Positions 1 through 6,386 are shown, numbered from the stretch's first letter. The stretch: DNA of 8,316 nucleotides from Intrasporangiaceae bacterium (GCA_012518475.1 JAAYSB010000131.1:1-8316); one strand, 5' to 3'. Numbers and translations are program-made. Notes: generated by a model from the sequence alone, not told the origin.

Positions 1-40
1 CCACCCACGCACCACAGCAGCGCACAAGGAGCACCAACCA

Positions 41-1369
41 ATGAGCACGACAGCCGCGAACCCCCTGCGGGTCGCCCTCCTCGGCTGCGGAGTCGTGGGT
101 TCGTCCGTCGCCCGACTGCTCACCGAGCGTGCAGACGACCTCGCCGCCCGGGTGGGTGCTCCGCTGGAGCTCGTCGGGATCGCGGTGCGGCGTGCCGGAC
201 GCGACCGCTCGGACCTGCCCGTCGACCCCGGTCTCTTCACCACCGACGCCGCGGAGCTCGTCACCCGGGCCGACATCGTCGTCGAGGTCATCGGCGGGAT
301 CGAGCCGGCCCGCACGCTGCTCCTGTCTGCGATGGAGCACGGTGCATCCGTCGTCACCGCGAACAAGGCGCTCCTCGCCGAGGACGGGCCGTCGCTCTAT
401 GCCGCCGCGGACGAGCACGGCGTCGACATCTACTTCGAGGCCGCCGTCGCCGGGGCCATCCCGATCCTGCGCCCCATCCGTGAGTCGCTCGCCGGCGACG
501 AGGTGACCAAGGTCCTCGGCATCGTCAACGGCACGACGAACTACGTCCTGGACAAGATGGACAGCACGGGCATGGGCTTCCACGAGGCGGTCGAGCAGGC
601 CCAGGCCCTCGGGTACGCCGAGGCCGACCCCACCGCGGATGTCGAGGGGTTCGACGCAGCAGCCAAGGCCGCGATCCTCGCCTCTCTCGCCTTCCACTCG
701 AGGGTCGGCAGCGCCTCGGTGTACCGCGAGGGCATCACCGACGTCACCGCCGCCGACATCGCTGCCGCAGCGGCGATGGACCACGTGGTCAAGCTGCTCG
801 CGATCTGTGAGCGCACCCGCGACGAGAACGGCGACGAAGGACTCTCCGTGCGCGTCCACCCGGCGATGATCCCCAGGTCACACCCACTCGGCTCGGTGCG
901 CGACGCCTACAACGCGGTCTTCGTCGAGGCCGACGCGGCCGGCGAGCTCATGTTCTACGGCAAGGGCGCCGGCGGCGACCCGACCGCCTCTGCGGTGCTC
1001 GGCGATGTCGTCGCCGTGGCTCGTCACCGAGTCGGCGGCGGACGAGGGCCGGGGGAGAGCTCGTACGCCGAGCGGCCCACCCTGCCCATGGGAGCGGCCC
1101 GGACGCGCTACCACATCGCCCTCGACGTCGCCGACCGTCCCGGCGTACTCGCCCAGGTGGCAACGGCATTCGCCGAGCACGGTGTCTCCATCGAGGCGGT
1201 GCGCCAGCAGATGTTCCCCGACGACTCCGACTCCGGGGCGACCCGCGCCAGCCTCATCGTCGTCACCCACACGGCGACGAAGGCGGCGCTGCGGGCCACG
1301 GTCGAGGAGCTCGCGGGACTGGACACCGTCAACGAGGTCATGTCGGTCATGCGGGTGGAGGGCTCCTGA
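41..1369 (+). CDS. hom: Homoserine dehydrogenase with C-terminal ACT domain
   Basis: This enzyme reduces aspartate 4-semialdehyde to homoserine with NAD(P)H, the branch point towards threonine and methionine, in the cytoplasm. Seen in the 442-residue product: a Rossmann glycine motif GCGVVG at residues 15-20; the family block around SLAGD and GIVNGTTN (residues 160-167); and E194, D205 and K209, which keep the spacing of the yeast catalytic residues E208, D219 and K223. An ACT domain starts near residue 357 (YHIALDVADRPGVL). In actinobacterial Hom this domain usually mediates feedback inhibition by threonine. The ATG is preceded by AAGGAG at 26-31 with a 9-nt spacer. The stop codon shares its last base with the ATG of thrC. 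Only 40 bases precede the gene, so its promoter or any attenuator cannot be seen; in relatives lysA lies upstream. The length is normal for the ACT-containing form. Confidence 0.97.
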   Translation: MSTTAANPLRVALLGCGVVGSSVARLLTERADDLAARVGAPLELVGIAVRRAGRDRSDLPVDPGLFTTDAAELVTRADIVVEVIGGIEPARTLLLSAMEHGASVVTANKALLAEDGPSLYAAADEHGVDIYFEAAVAGAIPILRPIRESLAGDEVTKVLGIVNGTTNYVLDKMDSTGMGFHEAVEQAQALGYAEADPTADVEGFDAAAKAAILASLAFHSRVGSASVYREGITDVTAADIAAAAAMDHVVKLLAICERTRDENGDEGLSVRVHPAMIPRSHPLGSVRDAYNAVFVEADAAGELMFYGKGAGGDPTASAVLGDVVAVARHRVGGGRGPGESSYAERPTLPMGAARTRYHIALDVADRPGVLAQVATAFAEHGVSIEAVRQQMFPDDSDSGATRASLIVVTHTATKAALRATVEELAGLDTVNEVMSVMRVEGS

Positions 1370-2469
1370 TGGCACACCAGTGGCGCGGGGTCATCCGCGA
1401 GTACGCCGAGCGCCTGCCGATGCTGGCGGGGGCACCCGTCATCACCCTGCACGAGGGCGGTACGCCGCTCATCGAGGCGGAGCGACTGTCCGAGCGCGTC
1501 GGCGCCCGGGTGCTCGTCAAGTACGAGGGGCTCAACCCCACCGGTTCGTTCAAGGACCGGGGGATGACGACGGCGATCTCGATGGCCGCCAAGCACGGCG
1601 CCAAGGCGGTCATCTGCGCCTCCACGGGAAACACCTCCGCCTCCGCCGCTGCGTATGCGACGAAGGCCGGCATGACCTGTGCGGTCCTCGTGCCCGACGG
1701 CAAGATCGCGATGGGCAAGCTCAGCCAGGCGATCGCCCACGGCGCCACCCTGCTCCAGGTCGACGGCAACTTCGACGACTGTCTCACCGTGGCCCGCAAG
1801 CTGGCCGAGTCCTATCCGGTCGAGCTGGTCAACTCCGTCAACCCGGCCCGGATCGAGGGTCAGAAGACCGCGTCCTTCGAGATCATCGACGCCCTCGGGG
1901 ACGCACCGGACATCCACTGCCTCCCGGTGGGGAACGCGGGCAACATCACCGCGTACTGGAAGGGGTATGTCGAGGCCGGCGACGTATCCCAGGGCACCTC
2001 GGGCGAACTGGCGCCGACCGCGACGCGTCGCCCTGCGATGTGGGGGTTCCAGGCCGCCGGAGCCGCACCGATCGTCCTCGGTCATCCGGTGGACGAGCCG
2101 GACACGATCGCGACGGCGATCCGGATCGGGAACCCTGCCTCGTGGCAGCAGGCCGAAGAGGCCCGCGCCACCTCGGGCGGCGTCATCGACTCGGTCACCG
2201 ACGACGAGATCCTCGAGGCGCACCGGCTGCTGTCCTCGACGGAGGGCATCTTCGTCGAGCCGGCGTCTGCGGCCAGCATCGCGGGTCTGCTCAAGCAGCA
2301 CGCGGCCGGTCTGGTCCCACCCGGCGCGACGATCGTGTGCACGGTCACCGGCCACGGGCTCAAGGACCCGGACTGGGCGTTGAAGTCTGCTGACGGGAGC
2401 GAGATCACGCCGACCCGCGTCTCCGTCGACGCCTACACCGCCGCAGTCGCCCTCGGTCTCGACAGCTAG
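1369..2469 (+). CDS. thrC: Threonine synthase (PLP-dependent)
   Basis: ThrC converts O-phospho-L-homoserine and water to L-threonine and phosphate, the last step of the pathway. The 366-residue product shows the fold-type II PLP signature NPTGSFKDRGM, with K62 as the predicted Schiff-base lysine, and the PLP-phosphate loop GNAGN at residues 188-192. Its length and lack of a long N-terminal extension fit the shorter bacterial ThrC class found in Actinobacteria. The ATG overlaps the hom stop by one base (TGATG), so translation is probably coupled to hom and the two must share a transcript. The ATG lies at the end of hom coding sequence with no strong ribosome binding site of its own, which supports coupling. 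Other PLP lyases such as threonine dehydratase share the fold, but position next to hom and thrB makes threonine synthase the clear choice. Confidence 0.97.
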   Translation: MAHQWRGVIREYAERLPMLAGAPVITLHEGGTPLIEAERLSERVGARVLVKYEGLNPTGSFKDRGMTTAISMAAKHGAKAVICASTGNTSASAAAYATKAGMTCAVLVPDGKIAMGKLSQAIAHGATLLQVDGNFDDCLTVARKLAESYPVELVNSVNPARIEGQKTASFEIIDALGDAPDIHCLPVGNAGNITAYWKGYVEAGDVSQGTSGELAPTATRRPAMWGFQAAGAAPIVLGHPVDEPDTIATAIRIGNPASWQQAEEARATSGGVIDSVTDDEILEAHRLLSSTEGIFVEPASAASIAGLLKQHAAGLVPPGATIVCTVTGHGLKDPDWALKSADGSEITPTRVSVDAYTAAVALGLDS

Positions 2470-2493
2470 CGGCGGCCAGGACAAAGCGGCGAT

Positions 2494-3456
2494 ATGACTG
2501 TGCACGCCACCTCGACGGGTCACTCCGTCACTGTCAGGGTGCCCGCGAGCAGTGCCAACCTCGGTCCCGGGTTCGACTCGATCGGCGTGGCGCTGGGGGT
2601 GTGGGACGAGTGCACGGCGACCCTCACCGATCATCCCGGCATCCGCATCACCGTCGAGGGATCGGGGGCCGGCGAGGTGCCGCTCGACGAGACCCACCTC
2701 GTGTTCCGGACGATGCTGCACACCTGGGCGCACCTCGGGGTGGCGGCCCCTGAGGGTGTGGAGCTGCAGTGCCGCAACAGCGTTCCCCACGGGCGCGGGC
2801 TCGGGTCGTCGGCGACGGCCATCGTCACGGGGATCGTCGCTGCCCAGGCGCTGGCCGGCCTGGGGTCGCGCGGGGAAGAGGGCATCGACCTCGCCGTGAC
2901 GAACAATCTCGCGGCCGACCTCGAGGGGCACCCGGACAACTCCTCGGCCTCGGTGTACGGGGGACTGACGCTGTCGTGGACCGATGACCGGGACGACACT
3001 GTCACCCGGACGGTCCGGGCTCCACTGCACGAGGACGTGGACGTCGTCGTGCTCGTCCCGGCTGAACAGCTGTCGACCGCGAAGGCACGCTCGGTCCTGC
3101 CGAGCCAGGTCCGGCTCGGCGACGCTGCCCGCAACGGGGCCCGCGCGGCACTGCTCATCCATGCGCTCGGCCACGATCCGGCACTGCTGCTTCCGGCCAC
3201 GAGGGAGTGGCTGCACCAGGAGCCGCGCCGACCGTCCTATGCAGCATCGATGGCCCTCGTCGACCGGCTCCGGGGCGAAGGCCACGCAGCGGTTATCAGT
3301 GGTGCAGGGCCCTCGGTCCTCGTCCTCACGACGCGGGGGTCCCAGGACGCGGTGGTCGCGATGGCCGACGACGCCTGGACGACCCTGACCCCTGGCATCC
3401 CGCAGACCGGGGCCCATGTCGTCCCAGCCGCTGCGACCGCGTCTTCGTCCGGCTGA
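2494..3456 (+). CDS. thrB: Homoserine kinase (GHMP kinase family)
   Basis: ThrB phosphorylates L-homoserine with ATP to O-phosphohomoserine, the substrate of ThrC. The 320-residue product has all three GHMP kinase motifs. They are the N-terminal VPASSANLGPGFDSIG (residues 16-31), the ATP-binding loop PHGRGLGSSA (98-107) and the C-terminal glycine motif SGAGPS (269-274). Length is typical for bacterial homoserine kinase. It follows thrC after 24 bases, within the same operon. An AGGA at 2478-2481 is a modest ribosome binding site, 12 nt from the ATG, slightly farther than ideal. The last dozen residues are Ala/Ser-rich and look like an unstructured tail. Nothing appears broken or missing. Confidence 0.96.
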   Translation: MTVHATSTGHSVTVRVPASSANLGPGFDSIGVALGVWDECTATLTDHPGIRITVEGSGAGEVPLDETHLVFRTMLHTWAHLGVAAPEGVELQCRNSVPHGRGLGSSATAIVTGIVAAQALAGLGSRGEEGIDLAVTNNLAADLEGHPDNSSASVYGGLTLSWTDDRDDTVTRTVRAPLHEDVDVVVLVPAEQLSTAKARSVLPSQVRLGDAARNGARAALLIHALGHDPALLLPATREWLHQEPRRPSYAASMALVDRLRGEGHAAVISGAGPSVLVLTTRGSQDAVVAMADDAWTTLTPGIPQTGAHVVPAAATASSSG

Positions 3457-3475
3457 GGCCGGAGCATCGGATTCT

Positions 3476-3493
3476 GTGCGGACCCGTCCGCGC
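3476..3493 (+). terminator. Possible weak terminator hairpin after thrB
   Basis: Twenty bases after the thrB stop, GCGGAC (3478-3483) and GTCCGC (3486-3491) form an inverted repeat. It can be extended by a U-G and a G-C pair to 3476/3493, giving a stem of about seven pairs around a short C-rich loop. No T-run follows, so by the classical criterion this is not a good intrinsic terminator. Tail-less hairpins have been proposed as terminators in some Actinobacteria, so I keep it as a low-confidence candidate for the end of the hom-thrC-thrB transcript. Confidence 0.25.
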
Positions 3494-3550
3494 GCAACCC
3501 CTCACGTGGCCGGTCCACATCGTGGCGGTGCCGGGCTGCTGCGGGAACAG

Positions 3551-3559
3551 TGATACATT
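3551..3559 (+). promoter_or_regulatory. Candidate extended -10 promoter of rho
   Basis: TGATACATT reads as an extended -10 element: TG, one base, then TACATT, which fits TANNNT. It sits in the least GC-rich part of the thrB-rho gap. I find no convincing -35 about 17 bp upstream, where the sequence is GC-rich, but an extended -10 can work without one. It would place the transcript start near 3565-3567 and give rho a leader of roughly 235 nt. Confidence 0.4.
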
Positions 3560-3799
3560 GAGCATGCGCGAACGGCGATCTTCCAGCTTGATTCAACCGC
3601 CGTTTCTGATCGCGCGATCACCATGGTTCCTCGGGCACCGCATCGGTTCTGAACCGACCTGTGACGCCTCGGGCCGGTGCCCCACACGATGTGCGTCGCC
3701 ACCATGGTCCGGTCCCCGCTCGGGTGGCCGGCTGATCAATGAACCCCGGCTCAGGTCGATCCGACTGTGAGCCCGACACATGGGGAAAGGGTCCCTTTC
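3560..3799 (+). promoter_or_regulatory. Long structured leader of rho
   Basis: This non-coding stretch holds an unusual density of inverted repeats. (1) AACGGCG 3571-3577 pairs with CGCCGTT 3598-3604. (2) TGATCGCGCGATCA at 3607-3620 is a perfect 14-bp palindrome. (3) Three arms are nested: ACCATGGT 3620-3627 with 3701-3708, GGGCACCG 3633-3640 with CGGTGCCC 3675-3682, and TCGGTTC 3643-3649 with GAACCGA 3651-3657. (4) CCGG/CCGG with an inner CCCG/CGGG spans 3709-3731. (5) GGCTCA 3748-3753 pairs with TGAGCC 3768-3773, with an inner GTCG/CGAC stem around loop ATC. (6) A last hairpin covers the ribosome binding site. Bacterial rho genes are commonly autoregulated by Rho-dependent attenuation in their leaders, so a regulatory role is a reasonable inference. 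The structure itself was found by eye and not folded computationally. Confidence 0.5.
3783..3799 (+). promoter_or_regulatory. rho ribosome binding site inside a perfect inverted repeat
   Basis: GGGAAAGGG precedes the GTG at 3800, with AAAGGG ending 8 nt before it. This spacing decides the start codon. GAAAGGG at 3785-3791 is followed, after one base, by its exact complement CCCTTTC at 3793-3799. In RNA this can close as a six-pair stem with loop GUC, hiding the ribosome binding site directly against the start codon. The likely consequence, inferred, is reduced or controlled initiation on rho. Confidence 0.6.
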
Positions 3800-5755
3800 G
3801 TGACAGACACACCCACTCTCGAGGCAACCTCCGGCGCTGAGCAGGGCTCAGCCCCCGCCCGCCGATCGGGCGCGCTGAGCGCCATGAAGGTCGCAGAGCT
3901 GCAGGGCCTGGCCTCGAGCCTCGGCATCACCGGCACCGGCAAGATGCGCAAGTCGGACCTCATCGACGCCATCAAGGCGCGTCAGTCCGGCACCTCGTCC
4001 GCGTCGGCAACCGGCGGCGCCCGCCGGGCCCGGGTCGATGCCGCCTCCGCGCCCAGCGACGGGCCGACCCGGTCGCAGGGCGACGACGAGGCCGCACGTG
4101 GAAACCGGAGTCACACCCGCGGTGGTGAGGGCGCTCGCCGCGAGCAGAACGACGACCGCGGCGACAGCCGCGGCGACGGCCGACCGGACAGCAGCCGCAC
4201 CGACAACCGTCGTGATGACAGCAGCCGCACCGACAACCGTCGTGATGACAGCAACCGCACCGACAACCGTCGTGATGACAACCGGGCTGATGGCAGGCGC
4301 GACGACAACCGGGATGACAACCGCCGCGAGAACACCCGCGACGACGACCGCCAGCGCAGCAACCAGGGCCAGCAGGGCCAGGGTCAGAGCAGCCAGAGCC
4401 AGCAGGGTCAGGGCACCCAGAGCCAGCAGGGTGACGACGGCGACGGCACCGGGCGTCGCCGCCGCAACCGCAACCGGAACCGCAACCGGGACAAGCGTCG
4501 CGGTCGCACCGGCGAGGGTGGCCCGCAGCAGCAGCAGCAGGACGAGCCCATGCCTCAGGTGCGCGAAGACGACGTTCTCGTCCCCGTCGCGGGTCTGCTC
4601 GAGGTTCTGGACAACTACGCCTTCGTGCGCACCTCCGGCTACCTCGCCGGACCGAACGACGTCTATGTCCCGCTCGGCATGGTCAAGCGCTTCGGCCTGC
4701 GCAAGGGTGACGCCGTCACCGGCCAGGTGCGCGCCCCCAGCGAGGACGGCCAGGCCCGCGACCAGGTCCAGGTCGGCTCGAAGAACAACCGGCAGAAGTA
4801 CAACCCGCTCGTCCGGCTCGACACCGTCAACGGTCAGACCCCCGACGACGCGCGCCGCCGACCGGAGTTCAGCAAGCTCACCCCGCTGTACCCGCAGCAG
4901 CGACTGCGGCTGGAGACCGAGGCCAACCTGCTCACGACGCGGGTCATCGACCTCGTCGCCCCGATCGGCAAGGGTCAGCGCGGTCTCATCGTCGCCCCGG
5001 CCAAGGCCGGCAAGACCATGGTCATGCAGGCCATCGCCAACGCCATCACGACGAACAACCCTGAGGTCCACCTCATGGTCGTGCTCGTCGACGAGCGTCC
5101 GGAGGAGGTCACCGACATGCAGCGCGCTGTGCGCGGCGAGGTGATCGCCTCGACGTTCGACCGCCCTGCGGACGACCACACGACGGTCGCCGAGCTCGCG
5201 ATCGAGCGGGCCAAGCGCCTCGTCGAGATGGGCCACGACGTCGTCGTGCTGCTCGACTCGATCACCAAGCTCGGCCGCGCCTACAACCTTGCCGCCCCGG
5301 CGAGCGGCCGGATCCTCTCCGGTGGTGTCGACAGCGCTGCGCTGTACCCCCCGAAGAAGTTCTTCGGTGCCGCTCGCAACATCGAGGACGGCGGGTCGCT
5401 GACGATTCTCGCCACGGCGCTCGTGGAGACCGGATCACGCATGGACGAGGTCATCTTCGAGGAGTTCAAGGGCACCGGAAACATGGAGCTCAAGCTCGAC
5501 CGCCAGCTCGCGAACCGCCGCATCTTCCCGGCGGTGGATGTCAACAACTCCGGCACCCGCAAGGAGGAGATCCTCCTCGGTGCCGACGAGCTGAAGATCA
5601 TGTGGAAGCTGCGTCGTGTGCTCGCGGCGCTTGACCCGCAGGCCGGCATCGAGCTGCTCCTCGACCGGCTGCGCAAGACCAAGGGCAACGTTGAGTTCCT
5701 CATGCAGGTCCAGCAGACATCGAGCATCCGCCTCGATGACGAGGACGACGACTGA
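3800..5755 (+). CDS. rho: Transcription termination factor Rho with long disordered insert
   Basis: Rho is a hexameric RNA-dependent ATPase that binds untranslated nascent RNA and releases RNA polymerase. In the 651-residue product I see an N-terminal SAP-like Rho_N domain (about 26-62). A low-complexity insert follows (about 63-250), rich in Arg, Asp, Asn and Gln. An OB-fold primary RNA site comes next (about 255-330, including SGYLAGPNDVYVP), then the ATPase core. The core has Walker A APAKAGKT (399-406; K405, T406), Walker B VVVLLD ending at D486, DERPEE, the Q-loop SGGVDS, and an R-loop region before EEFKGTGNMELKLDR. E. coli Rho is 419 residues; the excess is nearly all the insert, a known feature of actinobacterial Rho such as that of Micrococcus luteus. 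The GTG at 3800 is preferred over the in-frame GTG at 3767. It has a well-placed AAAGGG, its product starts MTDTPTLEA like relatives, and 3767 lies inside a hairpin. Confidence 0.97.
   Translation: MTDTPTLEATSGAEQGSAPARRSGALSAMKVAELQGLASSLGITGTGKMRKSDLIDAIKARQSGTSSASATGGARRARVDAASAPSDGPTRSQGDDEAARGNRSHTRGGEGARREQNDDRGDSRGDGRPDSSRTDNRRDDSSRTDNRRDDSNRTDNRRDDNRADGRRDDNRDDNRRENTRDDDRQRSNQGQQGQGQSSQSQQGQGTQSQQGDDGDGTGRRRRNRNRNRNRDKRRGRTGEGGPQQQQQDEPMPQVREDDVLVPVAGLLEVLDNYAFVRTSGYLAGPNDVYVPLGMVKRFGLRKGDAVTGQVRAPSEDGQARDQVQVGSKNNRQKYNPLVRLDTVNGQTPDDARRRPEFSKLTPLYPQQRLRLETEANLLTTRVIDLVAPIGKGQRGLIVAPAKAGKTMVMQAIANAITTNNPEVHLMVVLVDERPEEVTDMQRAVRGEVIASTFDRPADDHTTVAELAIERAKRLVEMGHDVVVLLDSITKLGRAYNLAAPASGRILSGGVDSAALYPPKKFFGAARNIEDGGSLTILATALVETGSRMDEVIFEEFKGTGNMELKLDRQLANRRIFPAVDVNNSGTRKEEILLGADELKIMWKLRRVLAALDPQAGIELLLDRLRKTKGNVEFLMQVQQTSSIRLDDEDDD
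4187..4276 (+). repeat. Three tandem 30-bp repeats inside rho
   Basis: Three consecutive 30-bp units start at 4187, 4217 and 4247. The first two are identical and the third differs by one base (AGC to AAC). Each encodes DSSRTDNRRD, or DSNRTDNRRD in the third, at residues 130-159. Degenerate shorter RRDDN-like units continue to about 4332. The period is a multiple of three, so gain or loss of a unit would keep the reading frame. There are no spacers, so this is not a CRISPR array. Confidence 0.95.
4393..4432 (+). repeat. Gln-rich direct repeat, 16 bp with 24-bp period, in rho
   Basis: CCAGAGCCAGCAGGGT occurs at 4393-4408 and again at 4417-4432, a period of 24 bp or eight codons. It lies within a stretch coding for Gln, Gly and Ser. 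It forms a second compositional block of the Rho insert, after the Asp/Asn/Arg repeats and before an Arg-Asn run (RNRNRNRNRD at about residues 222-231). Confidence 0.85.
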
Positions 5756-5757
5756 AC

Positions 5758-5772
5758 CGGCTCCCGGAGCCG
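5758..5772 (+). terminator. Hairpin just after rho stop
   Basis: CGGCTCC and GGAGCCG flank a single C three bases after the rho stop, giving a stem of six pairs with loop CCC-like centre. It has no T-tail of its own. It immediately precedes the stronger hairpin at 5776-5822 and probably assists termination or protects the mRNA 3' end. Confidence 0.4.
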
Positions 5773-5775
5773 AAG

Positions 5776-5822
5776 CACCACGACCCTTGTCCGCCACTCG
5801 CGCACAGGGGTCGCGGTGTTTT
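5776..5822 (+). terminator. Intrinsic terminator of rho
   Basis: CGACCCTTGT (5781-5790) pairs with ACAGGGGTCG (5804-5813) over ten continuous positions, one of them G-U. The stem is extended below an A/C mismatch by CACC (5776-5779) and GGTG (5815-5818). The loop is 13 nt. TTTT follows directly at 5819-5822. This is a textbook stem plus T-tract, unusual enough in such GC-rich DNA to be convincing. It ends rho before the convergent lipoprotein gene. The reverse direction lacks a matching T-run, so it is probably less effective for the minus strand. Confidence 0.8.
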
Positions 5823-5831
5823 CCGGGCGCC

Positions 5832-6326
5832 TCAGATGTCGGCGAACTCGCACCGCCGCGGCGCGGTGTCGTTGCCGCCGTGGAAGTGCAGCTCGACGTC
5901 GCCGTGGCCGAGGATGATGCGATAGCCGTCGATCGGTCCGGGGGTCACGGTCTCGCCCTCGGCCGGCGCGCAGCCGAAGGTCGAGGACTCCCAGACCACG
6001 TCCTCGACCCGGACGACCGTGATCTCGTCCACGGGATAGCCGAACTCCTCGTGCATGAGCTCGATGGCCGCGTCGACGGCCTCCCGCCGATCCGCTCCCT
6101 CGTCGGAGGCCGCTGTCCGCTCCGGCACCGTGGGCTGATCGGAGCCGGTGTCCGGGCCTGTGTCCGTGTCGTTCGAGCCCGTGTCATCGGCGTCGGGCTG
6201 CCCGGCCGAGGCGTCCCCGGCACCGACCGAGGTCGGCGCGGTGACCGGCTCTGCACTGTCGCCGGTACACCCGGCAGAGACAGCAGTCATGCAGGCCAGG
6301 ACACCGGCCACGATCCAACGACGCAC
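5832..6326 (-). CDS. Predicted lipoprotein of unknown function
   Basis: I do not recognise a named function. The 164-residue product starts MRRWIVAGVLACMTAVSAGC, a short lipoprotein signal peptide with a lipobox ending in C20, so the mature protein should be anchored to the outer face of the membrane. Residues 21 to about 80 form an Asp/Thr/Gly/Ser-rich, acidic, probably disordered linker. Residues 81-164 look like a small folded domain with VVWESSTFGC, a following Gly-Tyr strand, and LHFHGG. C119 and C159 could form a disulfide. The pattern resembles small exported domains with a W-x-x-x-S-x-GC core and a C-terminal aromatic/His strand that I recall from Actinobacteria, but I cannot assign a family with certainty. 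The start is GTG with only a weak ribosome binding site. The gene is convergent with rho and divergent from rpmE, and is not part of either transcript. Confidence 0.85.
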   Translation of the reverse strand: MRRWIVAGVLACMTAVSAGCTGDSAEPVTAPTSVGAGDASAGQPDADDTGSNDTDTGPDTGSDQPTVPERTAASDEGADRREAVDAAIELMHEEFGYPVDEITVVRVEDVVWESSTFGCAPAEGETVTPGPIDGYRIILGHGDVELHFHGGNDTAPRRCEFADI

Positions 6327-6386
6327 CCGGCCAGTCTCGCACGCAGGCAGCGGCCCGGCGCTGATTGGGGGAATGGGGAGCGGCTC

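Noticed and set aside
1005..2393. Plus-strand open frame of 462 codons across hom and thrC
   Set aside because: It lies in another frame of two certain genes and its translation is Arg/Pro/Gly-rich without motifs.
1108..3417. Long minus-strand open frame of 769 codons opposite thrC and thrB
   Set aside because: It mirrors real genes on the plus strand. Its translation is Arg/Gly/Asp/Val-rich with no recognisable domain, a common artefact of GC-rich codon usage.
3767..3799. Earlier in-frame GTG start for rho, adding 11 residues
   Set aside because: It has no ribosome binding site, sits inside a hairpin, and adds residues unlike Rho N-termini. The GTG at 3800 has a well-spaced AAAGGG and gives MTDTPTLEA.
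4187..4276. CRISPR-like array suggested by 30-bp repeats
   Set aside because: The units are directly tandem without spacers, in frame within rho, and encode a repeated peptide.
3848..5236. Minus-strand open frame of 462 codons opposite rho
   Set aside because: The translation is a low-complexity Val/Ala/Leu/Thr sequence created by the rho repeats on the other strand. It has no ribosome binding site and no family resemblance.
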